Shown piece after piece: positions 39,201-51,200 of a stretch of 64,000 nucleotides of DNA. Position numbers and translations under genes: made by a program. Source of the stretch: Sabellastarte sp. h YS-2021 (lineage: Eukaryota; Annelida; Polychaeta; Sabellida; Sabellidae). The notes beneath the pieces are model-generated. The model did no database searches, was not told the DNA's origin, and was given only the letters and a program-made list of their open reading frames with translations. Within the stretch, counting starts at the first letter, position 1. Every line of letters starts with the position of its first letter. The stretch is taken from assembly GCA_964017235.1 (NCBI GenBank), contig OZ024929.1, forward strand, positions 165,711,609 to 165,775,608. Reading direction: 5' to 3'.

Positions 39201-42200
39201 GTTTTGGATGGTATACCAACATATAGGAAATCATGGCCTGGGAATCTTTTGGTGTGGTGGGATTTAACCTTGGGCCTCTCCTTCAAGGTCAAATGAGGAT
39301 AGCCAAACATAAAAATACTTATAACTCGCTTATTATTGGTCCTACAGCTTTGGGATGGTAAACCAATATGTAGGAAATCATGGGCTAGGAATCTTCTGGT
39401 GTGGTCGGATTTGACCTTGGGCCCCTCCTTCAAGGTCAAACGAGCATAGCCAAACTTAAAAGTGCTTATAACTCGCTTATTATTGGTCCTAGAGGTTTGG
39501 GATGGTATACCAACATATAGAAAATCATGGGCTGGGAACCATCTGGTGGGGTCGGATTTGACCTTGGGCCCCTCCTTCAAGTTCAAATGAGCATAGCCAA
39601 ACTTAAAAGTGCTTATAACTCGCTTATTATTGGTCCTAGAGGTTTTGGATGGTATACCAACATATAGAAAATCATGGGCTGGGAACCATCTGGTGTGGTC
39701 GAATTTGACCTTGGGCCCCTCCTTCAAGGTCAAATGAGGATAGGTAAACTTAAAAGTGCTTATAACTCGCTTATTATTGGTCCTAGAGGTTTGGGATGGT
39801 ATACCAACATATAGGAAATCATGTGCTGGGAATCTTCTGGTGTGGTCGCATTTGACCTTGGGCCCCCCCCCCTTCAAGGTCAAACGAGGATAGCCAAACT
39901 TAAAAGTGCTTATAACTCACTTATTATTGGTCCTAGAGCTTTGGGATGGTATACCAACATATAGGAAATCATGGCCTGGGAATCTTTTGGTGTGGTGGGA
40001 TTTAACCTTGGGCCTCTCCTTCAAGGTCAAACGAGGATGGCCAAGCTGGAAAGTGTTTATAACTTGCTTATTATTAGTCTTAGCGGTTTGGGATGGTATA
40101 CCAACATATAGGAAATCATGGCCTGGGAATCTTTTGGTGTGGTCGGATTTAACCTTGGGCCTCTCCTTCAAGGTCAAAAGAGGATAGCCAAACATAAAAA
40201 TGCTTATAACTTGCTTATTATTGGTCCTAGAGCTTTGGGATGGTAAACCGACATGTAGGAAATCATGGGCTAGGAATCTTCTGGTGTGGTCGGATTTGAC
40301 CTTGGGCCCCTCCTTCAAGGTCAAACGAGCATAGCCAAACTTAAAAGTGCTTCTAACTCTCTTATTATTGGTCCTACAGGTTTGTGATGGTATACCAACA
40401 TATAGGAAATCATGGGCTGGGAACCATCTGGTGTGGTCGGATTTGACCTTGGCCCTCTCCTTCAAGGTCAAATAAGGATAGCCAAACATAAAAATGCTTA
40501 CAACTCGCTTATTATTGGTCCTAGAGCTTTGGGATGGTATACCAACATATAGGAAATCATAGGCTGGGAATCTTCTGGTGTGGTCGCATTTGACCTTGGG
40601 CCCCTCCTTCAAGGTCAAATGAGCATACCCAAACTTAAAAGTGCTTATAACTGGATTATTATTGGTCCTAGAGATTTAGGATGGCATGCCAACATATAGG
40701 AAATCATGGGCTGGGAACCTTCTGGTGTGGTCAGATTTGACCTTGGGCCCCTCCTTCAAGGTCACATGAGGATAGCCAAACCTAAAAGTGCTTATACCGT
40801 GCTTATTATTGGTCCTAGAGGTTTGTGATGGTATACCAACATATAGGAAATCATGTGCAGGGAATCCTCTGGTGTGGTTAGATTTGACCTTGTGCCCCTT
40901 GTTCAAGGTCAAACGAGGATAGGCAAACTTAAAAGTGCTTATAACTCGCTTATTATTAGTCCTAGAGGTTTGGGATGGTATACCAACATATAGGAAATCA
41001 TGTGCTGGGAATCTTCTGGTGTGGTCGGATTTAATCTTGGGCCTCTCCTTCAAGGTCAAACGAGGATACCCAAACATAAAAATGCTTATAACTCACTTAT
41101 TATTGGTCCTAGAGCTTTGGGATGGTATACCAATATATAGGAAATCATGGGCTGGGAACCTTCTGGTGTGGTCGGATTTGACCTTGGGCCTCTCCTTCAA
41201 GGTCAAACGAGCATAGCCAAACTTAAAAGTGAATAACTCACTTATTATTTGTCCTAAAGGTTTGGGGTGGTAAACCAACATGTACGAAATCATGGGCAGG
41301 GAATCTTATGCTGTGGTCGGATTTGACCTTGGGGCCCCCTTCAAGGTCAAGCGAGGGTAGTCAAAGTTAAAAGTGCTTATAACTCGCTTATTATTGGTCC
41401 TAGAGGTATGGGACGGTAAACCAACATGCAGGAAATCATGGGCTGTTAATATTTTAGTGTGGTCGGATTTGACCTTGGGCCTCTCCTTCAAGGTTAAATG
41501 AGGATAGGCAAACTTAGAAGTGCTTATAAAGCACTTATTATTGGTCCTAGAGGTTTGGGATGGTAAACCAAGATGTAGGAAATCATGGATTTGGAATCTT
41601 TCCTTGGGTTCGGATTTGACCTTGGGACCCTCCTTCAAGGTCAAATGAGGATAGGCAAACTTAAAAGTGCTTATAACTTGCTTATGAGTCGCTTATTAGT
41701 GGTCCTAGAAGTTTTGGATATTAACCAACCTATAGGAGTTCATGGTTTGCAAATTTTTTTTCATTTGTGATTTTGAAATGTTTTGCAGTTGGCCTTCATA
41801 TCTGTGACAAGTGTATTTACTTTGCAACCTCTTGCTTTTGACTAAAGTTACATATATTTTTTCCTGTACAGTACAACAACTCTATATATTACTTTGTTCT
41901 CTTTCTTTTATATTTGTAAAAAGGAATTTATAATCTTTCCCCTTCATTAATCCAACAAACAGAAACTTCACTCAGTTTACCATATTTTGAAGTGAATTAC
42001 CACTGAATTATGTTCTAATGATATATTAGGATAGTAAGTTGCTACAGTTGTAAATGTCTGATTTACTGCTTTTTTCAAAAAGTATACAGATCCATGCCAC
42101 CTTAATAGTAGATTCAACCTTTTCTTTACACTCACTCATAGCCTTGCTTAAGGCTCAAGTACCCTAGTAATTAAGAGAAAATATACAGAAAACATGGTCA

Positions 42201-45200
42201 TTTTGCATAATGTACTCTTACAATTAACATGTACTGGATTTTACACATGATATGTCTGCTCAGTTTATATCTCAAAACATGCATGAGTGCTTTATGAATA
42301 CCAAATATCTGTGTACAAGTATGAAAACATATGGTACAAATTTGAGCCTTAAACAAGGCTAACTCACTCAATGAGAATTTAGAGAAAAGACACTGTTGTA
42401 TACTTCAAGGATGAAAACAATCATGTAGCCTTGTTCAGGTGCACAGATTGTTTCTGTTGAAATTAACATTTTTATCACCTTTTTAATATCAGATCACTTT
42501 GTGGCATTGTCTGATGGAATATTGGTAATCGATGTGCCCAAGATGGGCATCATATTTAACAAGTCCCTATAATAATATACATTGCATCATACTCATTTTA
42601 TTTCCTGTAATATGTCACAGAACATTGTAGAAATAATATTGTGTGCTACTGACATTATCTACATATGACATAGCTTTCAGATAATTTGTTTTTTTATACA
42701 CCGGACACATATTTTTGTTAAGGAAAACAATGACCTACAATATTATAATTGTTGCATTTTTCAAGCTGTAGAACTGTTTTTGAAATAAGTAAGGTTAATT
42801 GCTGGTGCTTATTATTGGTCCTACAGCTTTGGGATGGTAAACCAACATGTAGGAAATCATGTGCTGGGAATCTTCTGGTGTGGTCAGATTTGAACTTGGG
42901 CCTCTCCTTCAAGGTCAAATGAGCATAACCAAACTTAAAAGTGCTTATAACTCGCTTATTATTGATCCTAGAGGATTGGGATGGTATACCAACATACAGG
43001 AAATCATGTGCTGGGAATTTTCTGGTGTGGTCTGATTTGACCTTGTGCCCCTCGTTCAAGGTCAAACGAGTATAGCCAAACTTAAAAGTGCTTATGACTT
43101 GCTTATTTTTGGTCCTACAGGTTTGGGATGGTATACTAACATATAGAAAATCATGGGCTGCGAATCTCTTGGTGTTGTCAGATTTGACCTTGGGCTTCTT
43201 CTTCAAGGTCAAACGAGGATAGCCAAACATAAAAGTGCTTATAACTCGCTTCTTATTTGTCCTACAGGTTTGGGATGGTAAACCAACATGTAGGAGATCA
43301 TGGCCTGGGAATCTTCTGGTGTGGTCGGATTTGACGTTGGGCCCCTCGTTCAAGGTCAAACGAGCATAGCCAAACTTAAAAGTGCTTATAACTCGCTTAT
43401 TATTGGTCCTAGAGGATTGGGATGGTATACCAACATGTAGGAAATCATGGGCTGGGAATCTTTTGGTGTGGTCAGATTTGACCTTGGGTCTCTTCTTCAA
43501 GGTCAAAAGAGGATAGCCAAACATAAAAGTGCTTATAACTCACTTATTATTGGTCCTAGAGCTTTGGGATGGTAAACCAACATGTAGGAAATCATGGCCT
43601 GGGAATCTTTGGGTGTGGTCGGATTTGACCTCGGGCCCCTTGTTCAAGGTCAAACGAGGATAGACAAACTTAAAAGTGCTTATAACTCGCTTATTATTGG
43701 TCCTAGAGGTTTGTGATGGGATACCAACATGTAGGAAATCATGGGCTCGGAATCTTTTGGTGTGGTCAGATTTGACCTTGGGCTTCCTCTTCAAGGTCAA
43801 AAGAGGATAGCTAAACATAAAAGTACTTATAACTGATTTATTATTGGTCCTAGAGGTTTGGGATGGTAAACCAACATGTAGGAAATCATGGGCTGGGAAT
43901 CTTCTGGTGTGGTCTGATTTGACCTTGGGCCCCTCGTTCAATGTCAAACAAGCATAGCCAAACTTAAAAGTGCTTATAACTCGCTTATTATTGGTCCTAG
44001 AGGATTGGGATGGTATACCAACATGTAGGAAATCATGTGCTGGGAATCTTCTGGTGTGGTCAGATTTGACCTTGTGCCCCTCGTTCAAGGTCAAATGAGT
44101 ATAGCCAAACATAAAAGTGGTTATGACTTGCTTATTATTGGTCCTAGAGGTTTGTGATGGTATACTAACATATAGAAAATCATGGGCTGGGAATCTTTTG
44201 GTGTTGTCAGATTTGACCTTGGGCCTCTTCTTCAAGGTGAAACAAGGATAGCCAAACATAAAAGTGCTTATAAGTGGCTTATTATTGGTCCTAGAGCTTT
44301 GGGATGGTAAACCAACCTGTAGGAAATCATGTGCTGGGAATCTTCTGGTGTGGTCAGATTTGACCTTGGGGCCTCTCCTTCAAGGTCAAATGAGCATAAC
44401 CAAACTTTAAAGTGCTTATAACTCGCTTATGATTGGTCCTAGAGGTTTGGGATGGTAAACCAACATGTAGAAATTAAGGGCTGGTAATCTTTTGCTGTGG
44501 TCGAATTTGACCTTGGCCCTCTCCTTCAAGGTCAAACGAGCATAGCCAAACTTAAAAGTGCTTATAACTCACTTATTATTGGTCCTACAGGTTTGGGATG
44601 GTAAACCAACATGTAGGAAATCATGTGCTGGGAATCTTCTGGTGTGGTCAGATTTGATCTTTGGCCTCTCCTTCAAGGTCCAACGAGGATAGGCAAACTT
44701 TAAAGTGCTTATAACTCATTTATTATTGGTCCTAGAGGTTTGGGATGGTATACCTACGTATAGGAAATGATGGCCTTGAAATCTTTTGATGTGGTCAGAT
44801 TTGACCTTGGGCCTCTCCTTCAAGGTCAAACAAGCACAGCCAAACTTTAAAGTGCTTCTTCTTCAAGGTCAAACGAGCATAGCCAAACTTAAAAGTGCTT
44901 ATAACTCACTTATTATTGGTCCTACAGGTTTGGGATGGTAAACCAACATGTAGGAAATCATGTGCTGGGAATCTTCTGGTGTGGTCGGATTTGATCTTAG
45001 GCCTCTCCTTCAAGGTCCAACGAGGATAGGCAAACTTTAAAGTGCTTATAACTCATTTATTATTGGTCCTAGAGGTTTGGCATGGTATACCTACATATAG
45101 GAAATGATGGCCTTGAAATCTTTTGATGTGGTCAGATTTTGACCTTCAAGGTCAAACAAGCACAGCCAAACTTTAAAGTGCTTCTTCTTCTTTGCAGCTG

Positions 45201-48200
45201 AAAACACACAGTCAGCTGATACAGAACCCGTTCATAGGCACTGAGTGTTTTTTTCGTTTTAAGGTCACTTTTGTGATCCTAACATGGTCCTTTTCACGAA
45301 AATTTCTCTTCACCAATAACATTTACCTCTTCACATTAGTCCTTTACCATTTTATATAAAGCTTAAAAGCTGTAGGGACGCTTTGTTTTTGTGTACAAAA
45401 ACTTTTGTCTAGTTTTTGTTTGTTATGTATGTCCCCCAAAAAGTTTCAGATCTGTAGTTTAATTGCTAAGGTCTCTTTAACAATTGTAAAATGCCCACAG
45501 AAACCCAATTTATGGACATTATGCCACTTTAAAGCCCAGTAACTGTCAAACTATGTGGGTTATAGAGCTGAAATCTTTGAATTTTTAAAAGGAAATGCCT
45601 GTCTATTTAAATTTTGAATATTAATAATGTTATGGCTATCTTAGTCTTTTAAGAAGTCAACTTATTTTTGTGTGTTATACCTCTGCTTGCTGAGTTTTTA
45701 ACTTTTTAAAATGAAACTGGTTAAACATATTCAAGTAGACAAAATGGACACTTTAAGTGAGCTTTAAGTCCCAATATTAATGAAATTATATCCTTATGTA
45801 GTAAAACGTGGGGATTTTTAACCCTCAACTAGCCCAGTTTTATTCAACTTGCCTCAGTTAATTTTGACACAGCCCCTACAGTTATGAACTCATTTCAGTT
45901 GATAATCACATACTTAAAATTCTCAATTCCTTTTTGTATTTGAGTACCCCTTTTATATAGATTGTTTGTTTACCATTTATGCTGTAGCACTCCATCTCTT
46001 TGTAGTCCCAACCCACATCCCCCACCCGGATTCCCCCCACCCACCTCTGGGACCTCCAGATATATTGAGTGACACTAAATAAACAAAGGTATTTAATGAT
46101 ATCAGATGAGAAACAAAGAACTCAATGGGGTTGCAGATCTTGTGTAATAGTGAGAGAGGTGTGGAGAAGGGGTGGGGGTGGGAGGTGGTGGGCTTCATTA
46201 CATATAACACAAAGGGGAGTCGGAACTGAGATTGTATCACATATTTAGGTTGCATATATATGGACCACACATATAGGTATAGAGGAAATGAATAACTGAA
46301 AACAATTTGCAAATTCTAAAAATAATATAATAAAATAATAATATAAATAATTTTTTTTTAAATGATATTTTAGTTGTGAACAAATATAGAAACAGATATG
46401 CGCTTTTGGGATTATGAATTTTAGAATGGACATTGAATCATCAATCATTTAAATATTTTGAAGGAAGATTGAAAAGTATGATGAGTTGAGTTAAAAATAA
46501 TATTTTATTTATCAACAAATATAGAAACAGATATGCTCTTTTGGGGTTATTATTTTAGAATGGACATTCAATCATCAATCATTTAAATACTTTGAAAATA
46601 GGTTTAGAGTTATCATTGCAGGAAGATTGAAAATATAATTTGAGTTATGTATTCGGCGTCTGGGGATACACCATCTTCCTTGGGAAGATATAAACAGAGT
46701 AGATTGATGTGCTGAAGTTCATATAATAATGGGTAATTATGTTTTAAAAAATTCCCGATTAAAACCTGTGGCGTGAGTGATGACCTGTCTGGGGATATGT
46801 TGGCGCCGAGTTGGCCCAATCTAGTTTTTAGTAATACTTGATCATTGGACATCATAAAGACTTTTTGACATTTTAACTAAAATGAGATTTTTATTATGAT
46901 TCAGTAGATTTTACTTTATTTCCCATTCTTATAGGGTTATTGCCTTTAATGACTTTATTTTAGCAACCTGTAGAATGAAAATTTGATTGACAAGAATTCT
47001 GTTCTAAATTCTTCGAAAATGTCCTTAACATTTTCCTAGTCTTGGGACAGAATGTCCAGCTGGACTTTTCACGTAGCAGAATCACTGTAAATAGTTTATT
47101 TTAACTTCTTTTCTTTAAATATACAACAAAGGACTGTTAACAGCTCAGCTCTCACTATCAAATTAATGTGCTGAGTCTCTAGCTTTCACTGGTACCCCTT
47201 TATTCTTGATCCAGAGCTCTTCTTTATCTGTGAGGTCAGCGGTTCAAACCCCGGACCTTAATGTGGGAAAGTTGGTAGTTGCTTACTGATGGTCGGCAGT
47301 TTACAGTACAGAATCTTGACCAACTGTATGTACTGGTTTCCTCTGCCAATAAAAGTACCCATCATGATATGACCTATACAGTGTTGAAAGCGATGTAAAA
47401 CCCCAAATAAATAAAATCTTCTTCCACAAGCCTAATCCACAGCTGGCACTGTTACTTTTGTGAACAATTTTCCAAAAGATGATTCACTTTAAAATCACAA
47501 GTGGCTTGTAAACTTGACAAATTCTAAAACATGGCTCCTGAAAAACATATAATAAAACACTACTGACTAAAATGGATTTCTCCGTGTATACAAATTATAC
47601 TGTCCAGAACATCCCAGAGACAAAGACTTTATCCTAGATGTAAGCTGAAAAACATACATGCAACATATCACTGGACTTTGATAGAGTCAGTAAACCACTT
47701 CAATAACTTTTGGAAAATTATCACTGAATCAGATCCTTTTAATAGACCATAAAAGTTAAAAACAAAACAAACGTCTCTCCAGTGGTTCGATACTACACAC
47801 AAACACATGTGCAGAGTAATCTGTGGCACCATGTAAATGTTTTATTTTGTATTTTAGAACTTCGAGGCACTTCTTGTTGTAATGTGACCCTGCAAAAAGA
47901 AAAAAAAAAAGAAAAATTTAAATAGATTTCATCTGTTGATATATCCGAACTTGTTTGTTTTCTATAATTTACAGTGTTACAGTTTCTGGTACAAAAAGTA
48001 GCTTGCTTAAACAATGTTTACAATTTATCAGTGATCTTTGTCTTTGATGTTTATAATACAGTTATTTTTTCCATTGAAGTGCTGTTAACATTTCCACTAA
48101 TCTTTATCTTTTGCATAATTCCCACCAGAATTGATTTGTCTCAGTCCAATCATAAAAAAACCAAGGAAATTTTGGGGGTAAACAAAAAATTTAAGAGAAC

Positions 48201-51200
48201 GTTAAGTTGAACAATGAAATATCCGCCACAAGTTAGGTTCTTTATCACAAGAAGTTTTCAGTTTTAACACCATTATAGACTTAAGGTTTGTAAGAAAGGG
48301 TAATGTTTTCTCCAATGTTTTTCAACCTTTGTTGTTTTTCTTCAGAAGAATTATCCCTAACTTAATGAAACTAATGGAACCAAGGCGGCCGCTGAAGCCC
48401 ACAAGAAAGGAACGTAAGAAGGTGAATGCACAGACTCTTCAGACTATGGATGTGAAAATACTCGTCAATATTGTCAGAGCCTTTGATATCCCAATCAGAG
48501 CTGCGGCTTTACCCAAGTAAGTGTTATCCTGAACCTCAAGTCAGTGTGCAGATATCACTGAATATTGTCAGAGCCTTTTATGTCACTATAAGAGCTGAGT
48601 AAACACAACTGTCAAAATTAAAATAAAATTAAGCTCAGTCACAATATGTAGGCCAGGAATGTGAAGATGCCTCAGAGCACTCACTGTCTGAAAGTGATAA
48701 ATGTTCATGATACCCACTGGTACCTTGAGGTCACTTGATACCTCTATGAGTGCAGACACTTTGCCCAGGTAAGTACACAGGATCTGCAGGTTATTCATGG
48801 ATATGTCATGGTAGAAAGTCCAATCTGATAGAATTTCAAATTATATATACTCACATAAATGTTGCTAGAGCCTTTTATTTTGCTGTCAGAGGTGAGGCTT
48901 CTGTATAAAGTGAAAAACAGAACCAAAGCCATTCAGAATCTGAAGTTCATAAATGTAAAGATACTAATTAGTAAAGTAACCAAGCTTTTGATAGTCCTAA
49001 TGGAACTGAGGAATGGGTTTAATGTATTAAATTAAAAATAAATGAGGCAAGATAAATATATGCTTGGTCCAGTTGTACTTGATTCACTAACATAATGTTA
49101 AAAATTTAAAGTTTAAATTTTATGGAAAAATCATTATCAACTAAGAAACTATTGTGATAAAACATAATGTCTCTCACCACTGATCATGTATTTAACTTGA
49201 TAAATCACTAGAATTAAGGGGCTATCAATGTAAGTACCTAGAATTTGTTTACGTAACGCTCACCAGACGTCACAGACAAACCAGTCTTTGTTGTTAGGCA
49301 CGGACTAGTTTGACATTGTTTACAACAGAGATATGTATGTCAGAACGTTTCAGTGAAGAGAGTGGGTGTATTAGATTTGGGAAGGATTTCTTGTTTGGAA
49401 ACAGATCATTTCATTATTCTGTACTTACATTTGTTATTTAAATGAAATGCTCTCACTAATTTCTTGGTAATCATGTTGCTGTTCTTAAAGGGGGGAATTT
49501 TCATTCTAAAACATTAAGTTTTATGTCATTTGAAACCCTGTGTTTAGGTGAAAAAAAAGATACTCTGTTTCTGGAAATAAATTTTCCCAATCTAGTCCAG
49601 CCAATGTGAACGTTTTTTTTTCTCCACACTGTCTATGGTGGGGTGTGTGTGTGTGTGTGTATAGTTCCATTTCTTTTTCTCTTGAGAAAAGACACACACA
49701 TGGGTGAACTCAGTGCAGATGTACTATTTATTATCAAGCTATTTTAATCAGAAGTCTTGTAAAAAGTTTAGACACAACAAATGCCGACAAAAAATATTTC
49801 TTTCTTCAAAGATATATATGTCAATATATTTAACTATTGTTTCATATTGTTACACCCTTAGTTACTGATGAAATGGTGTCAAAAGATGTGAGAAAAGAGA
49901 GGAGATGCCTGTCTATTGTGACAAAAAAAATCAATCCTTAACTGTTATGCATGGGGACATAATGATATACACAATGCTCCAAGAAACAAGCATATTGATT
50001 TGTATGATTTATTTTTTTCAGTTGAAATTTCTTTGAATTTTAAATCAGTGTAATGTCAGAAAAGTATGAAATAGTAAGAAACATGTAACACAATCTTACT
50101 TTTTATTTCATAAAAATGTAAATATACTCTACCATATGAAAACACTTGGGTAAGCGTAGCTTGGCGTTCAGTGACCGCCACATACACCGTACATAGAATT
50201 TAAAATATGAGGGGAGACCCTCTTTAAACCCATATACTTGCTACCTTTGACCCCTAGTGACCTAATTCACTCTGCCATGCGCAGTAATACAGAAATAGTT
50301 CATTCTTTTTGTGGCGGTTGTAGTGTCAACAGGCGTTTTTGCTATCTCACTAAGACCTGCATTTACACGTTTTTGGTTCTCTGTAAGTACACTTAAGCTA
50401 TTTTGTTCACTCTTCCTCCATTTTATTTACCTTTTACTTCGATTTCTGGTGAATTTATTGTGTACTTTGGGCATATATTTTACGTGTTTTTCCAAAACTC
50501 GTATTATCGCTCATCTGGTCACGTGGTGTTAGAATGTCGGATTTCCTTTAGATATATTCATTTCCTCAGTAAATTATTTCCTTTTATGCACTTCTACAGG
50601 CATTACAATTTTAATTTACAGTTTTCCTTCATTCTGTTAACGAAATTCTTCGTTTTTGTTCCACATAGTTTGACCGTAGTGTCAACCTTGACTGTGCATT
50701 GTTTTTCACGTAAATACCAATTGGGTATTATCGTTCATCGGGTCACGTGGTGTCAGAATGTTGGATTTCCTTGGGAAATATTCATTTCCGTGGTGAATTA
50801 ATTCATTGATGCACTTCTACAGGCATTATAATTCACCATTTTTGGTTTCCTTCATTCTTTTTACGAAATTCTTCGTTTCACCGCGTAAATTGACCCTATT
50901 TATTTAGCTTTTTACTAATCATTCACCAGGTCACGTGACTATGACGTCACATCCAAAATGGAGGTCAACCGATCGGTTGTCAGAAAATATTCATTTTCAT
51001 GGTGATTACAGCATTTCCAGGTTTGTTTATGCATTCCTTCTACATAATTCTTTTAATATTATCATGTCAGAGCATAATGTGTAATATATTTCATTGTTAA
51101 CGCATATTTTATAGCGTAACATTATGGTATTTACTACCTATCATTCACAGTTCTTTACTTGTACAGGCCCTTTCTTTTGACATTTCTGGATTACGGATCC

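Larger units (their letters stand above)
37883..45412 (+). mobile_element. Helitron-like element, family E, 7.5 kb, mostly 147-bp repeats
   Basis: Inserted into Helitron A copy 2 between A and T, with no duplication. It starts TTAAGCGTCCC, palindromic (AAGCGTCCC ... GGGACGCTT) and followed by ATTGG and a CCG run. It ends with a clear hairpin, GTTTTTG 45385-45391 with CAAAAAC 45396-45402, then TTTTGTCTAG before T. These are Helitron end features. The inside is two 147-bp arrays around a unique kilobase that holds a MITE. Near its end (45200-45240) it also carries a C-type terminus (CAGTCAGCTGATACAG and a decayed hairpin). No transposase coding. Confidence 0.75.
35902..46824 (+). mobile_element. 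Helitron-like element, family A, copy 2, with nested inserts
   Basis: Same start (A|TTATATCCCC) and end (CTAG|T) as copy 1 at 130-3424, in the same orientation. Without its inserts it would be about 3.3 kb and looks over 95 percent like copy 1 by eye. Two insertions interrupt it: a 99-bp one (37221-37319) and a 7.5 kb Helitron-like one (37883-45412). Both are exactly delimited by comparison with copy 1. Confidence 0.8.

Noticed and set aside
38264-44259. Long open frames, mainly on the minus strand, with repeated peptides containing [14 protein letters not shown]
   Set aside because: They come from a 147-bp (49-codon) tandem repeat, which keeps frames open in several phases. No start context or splice signals, and the same repeat lies in non-coding transposon ends.
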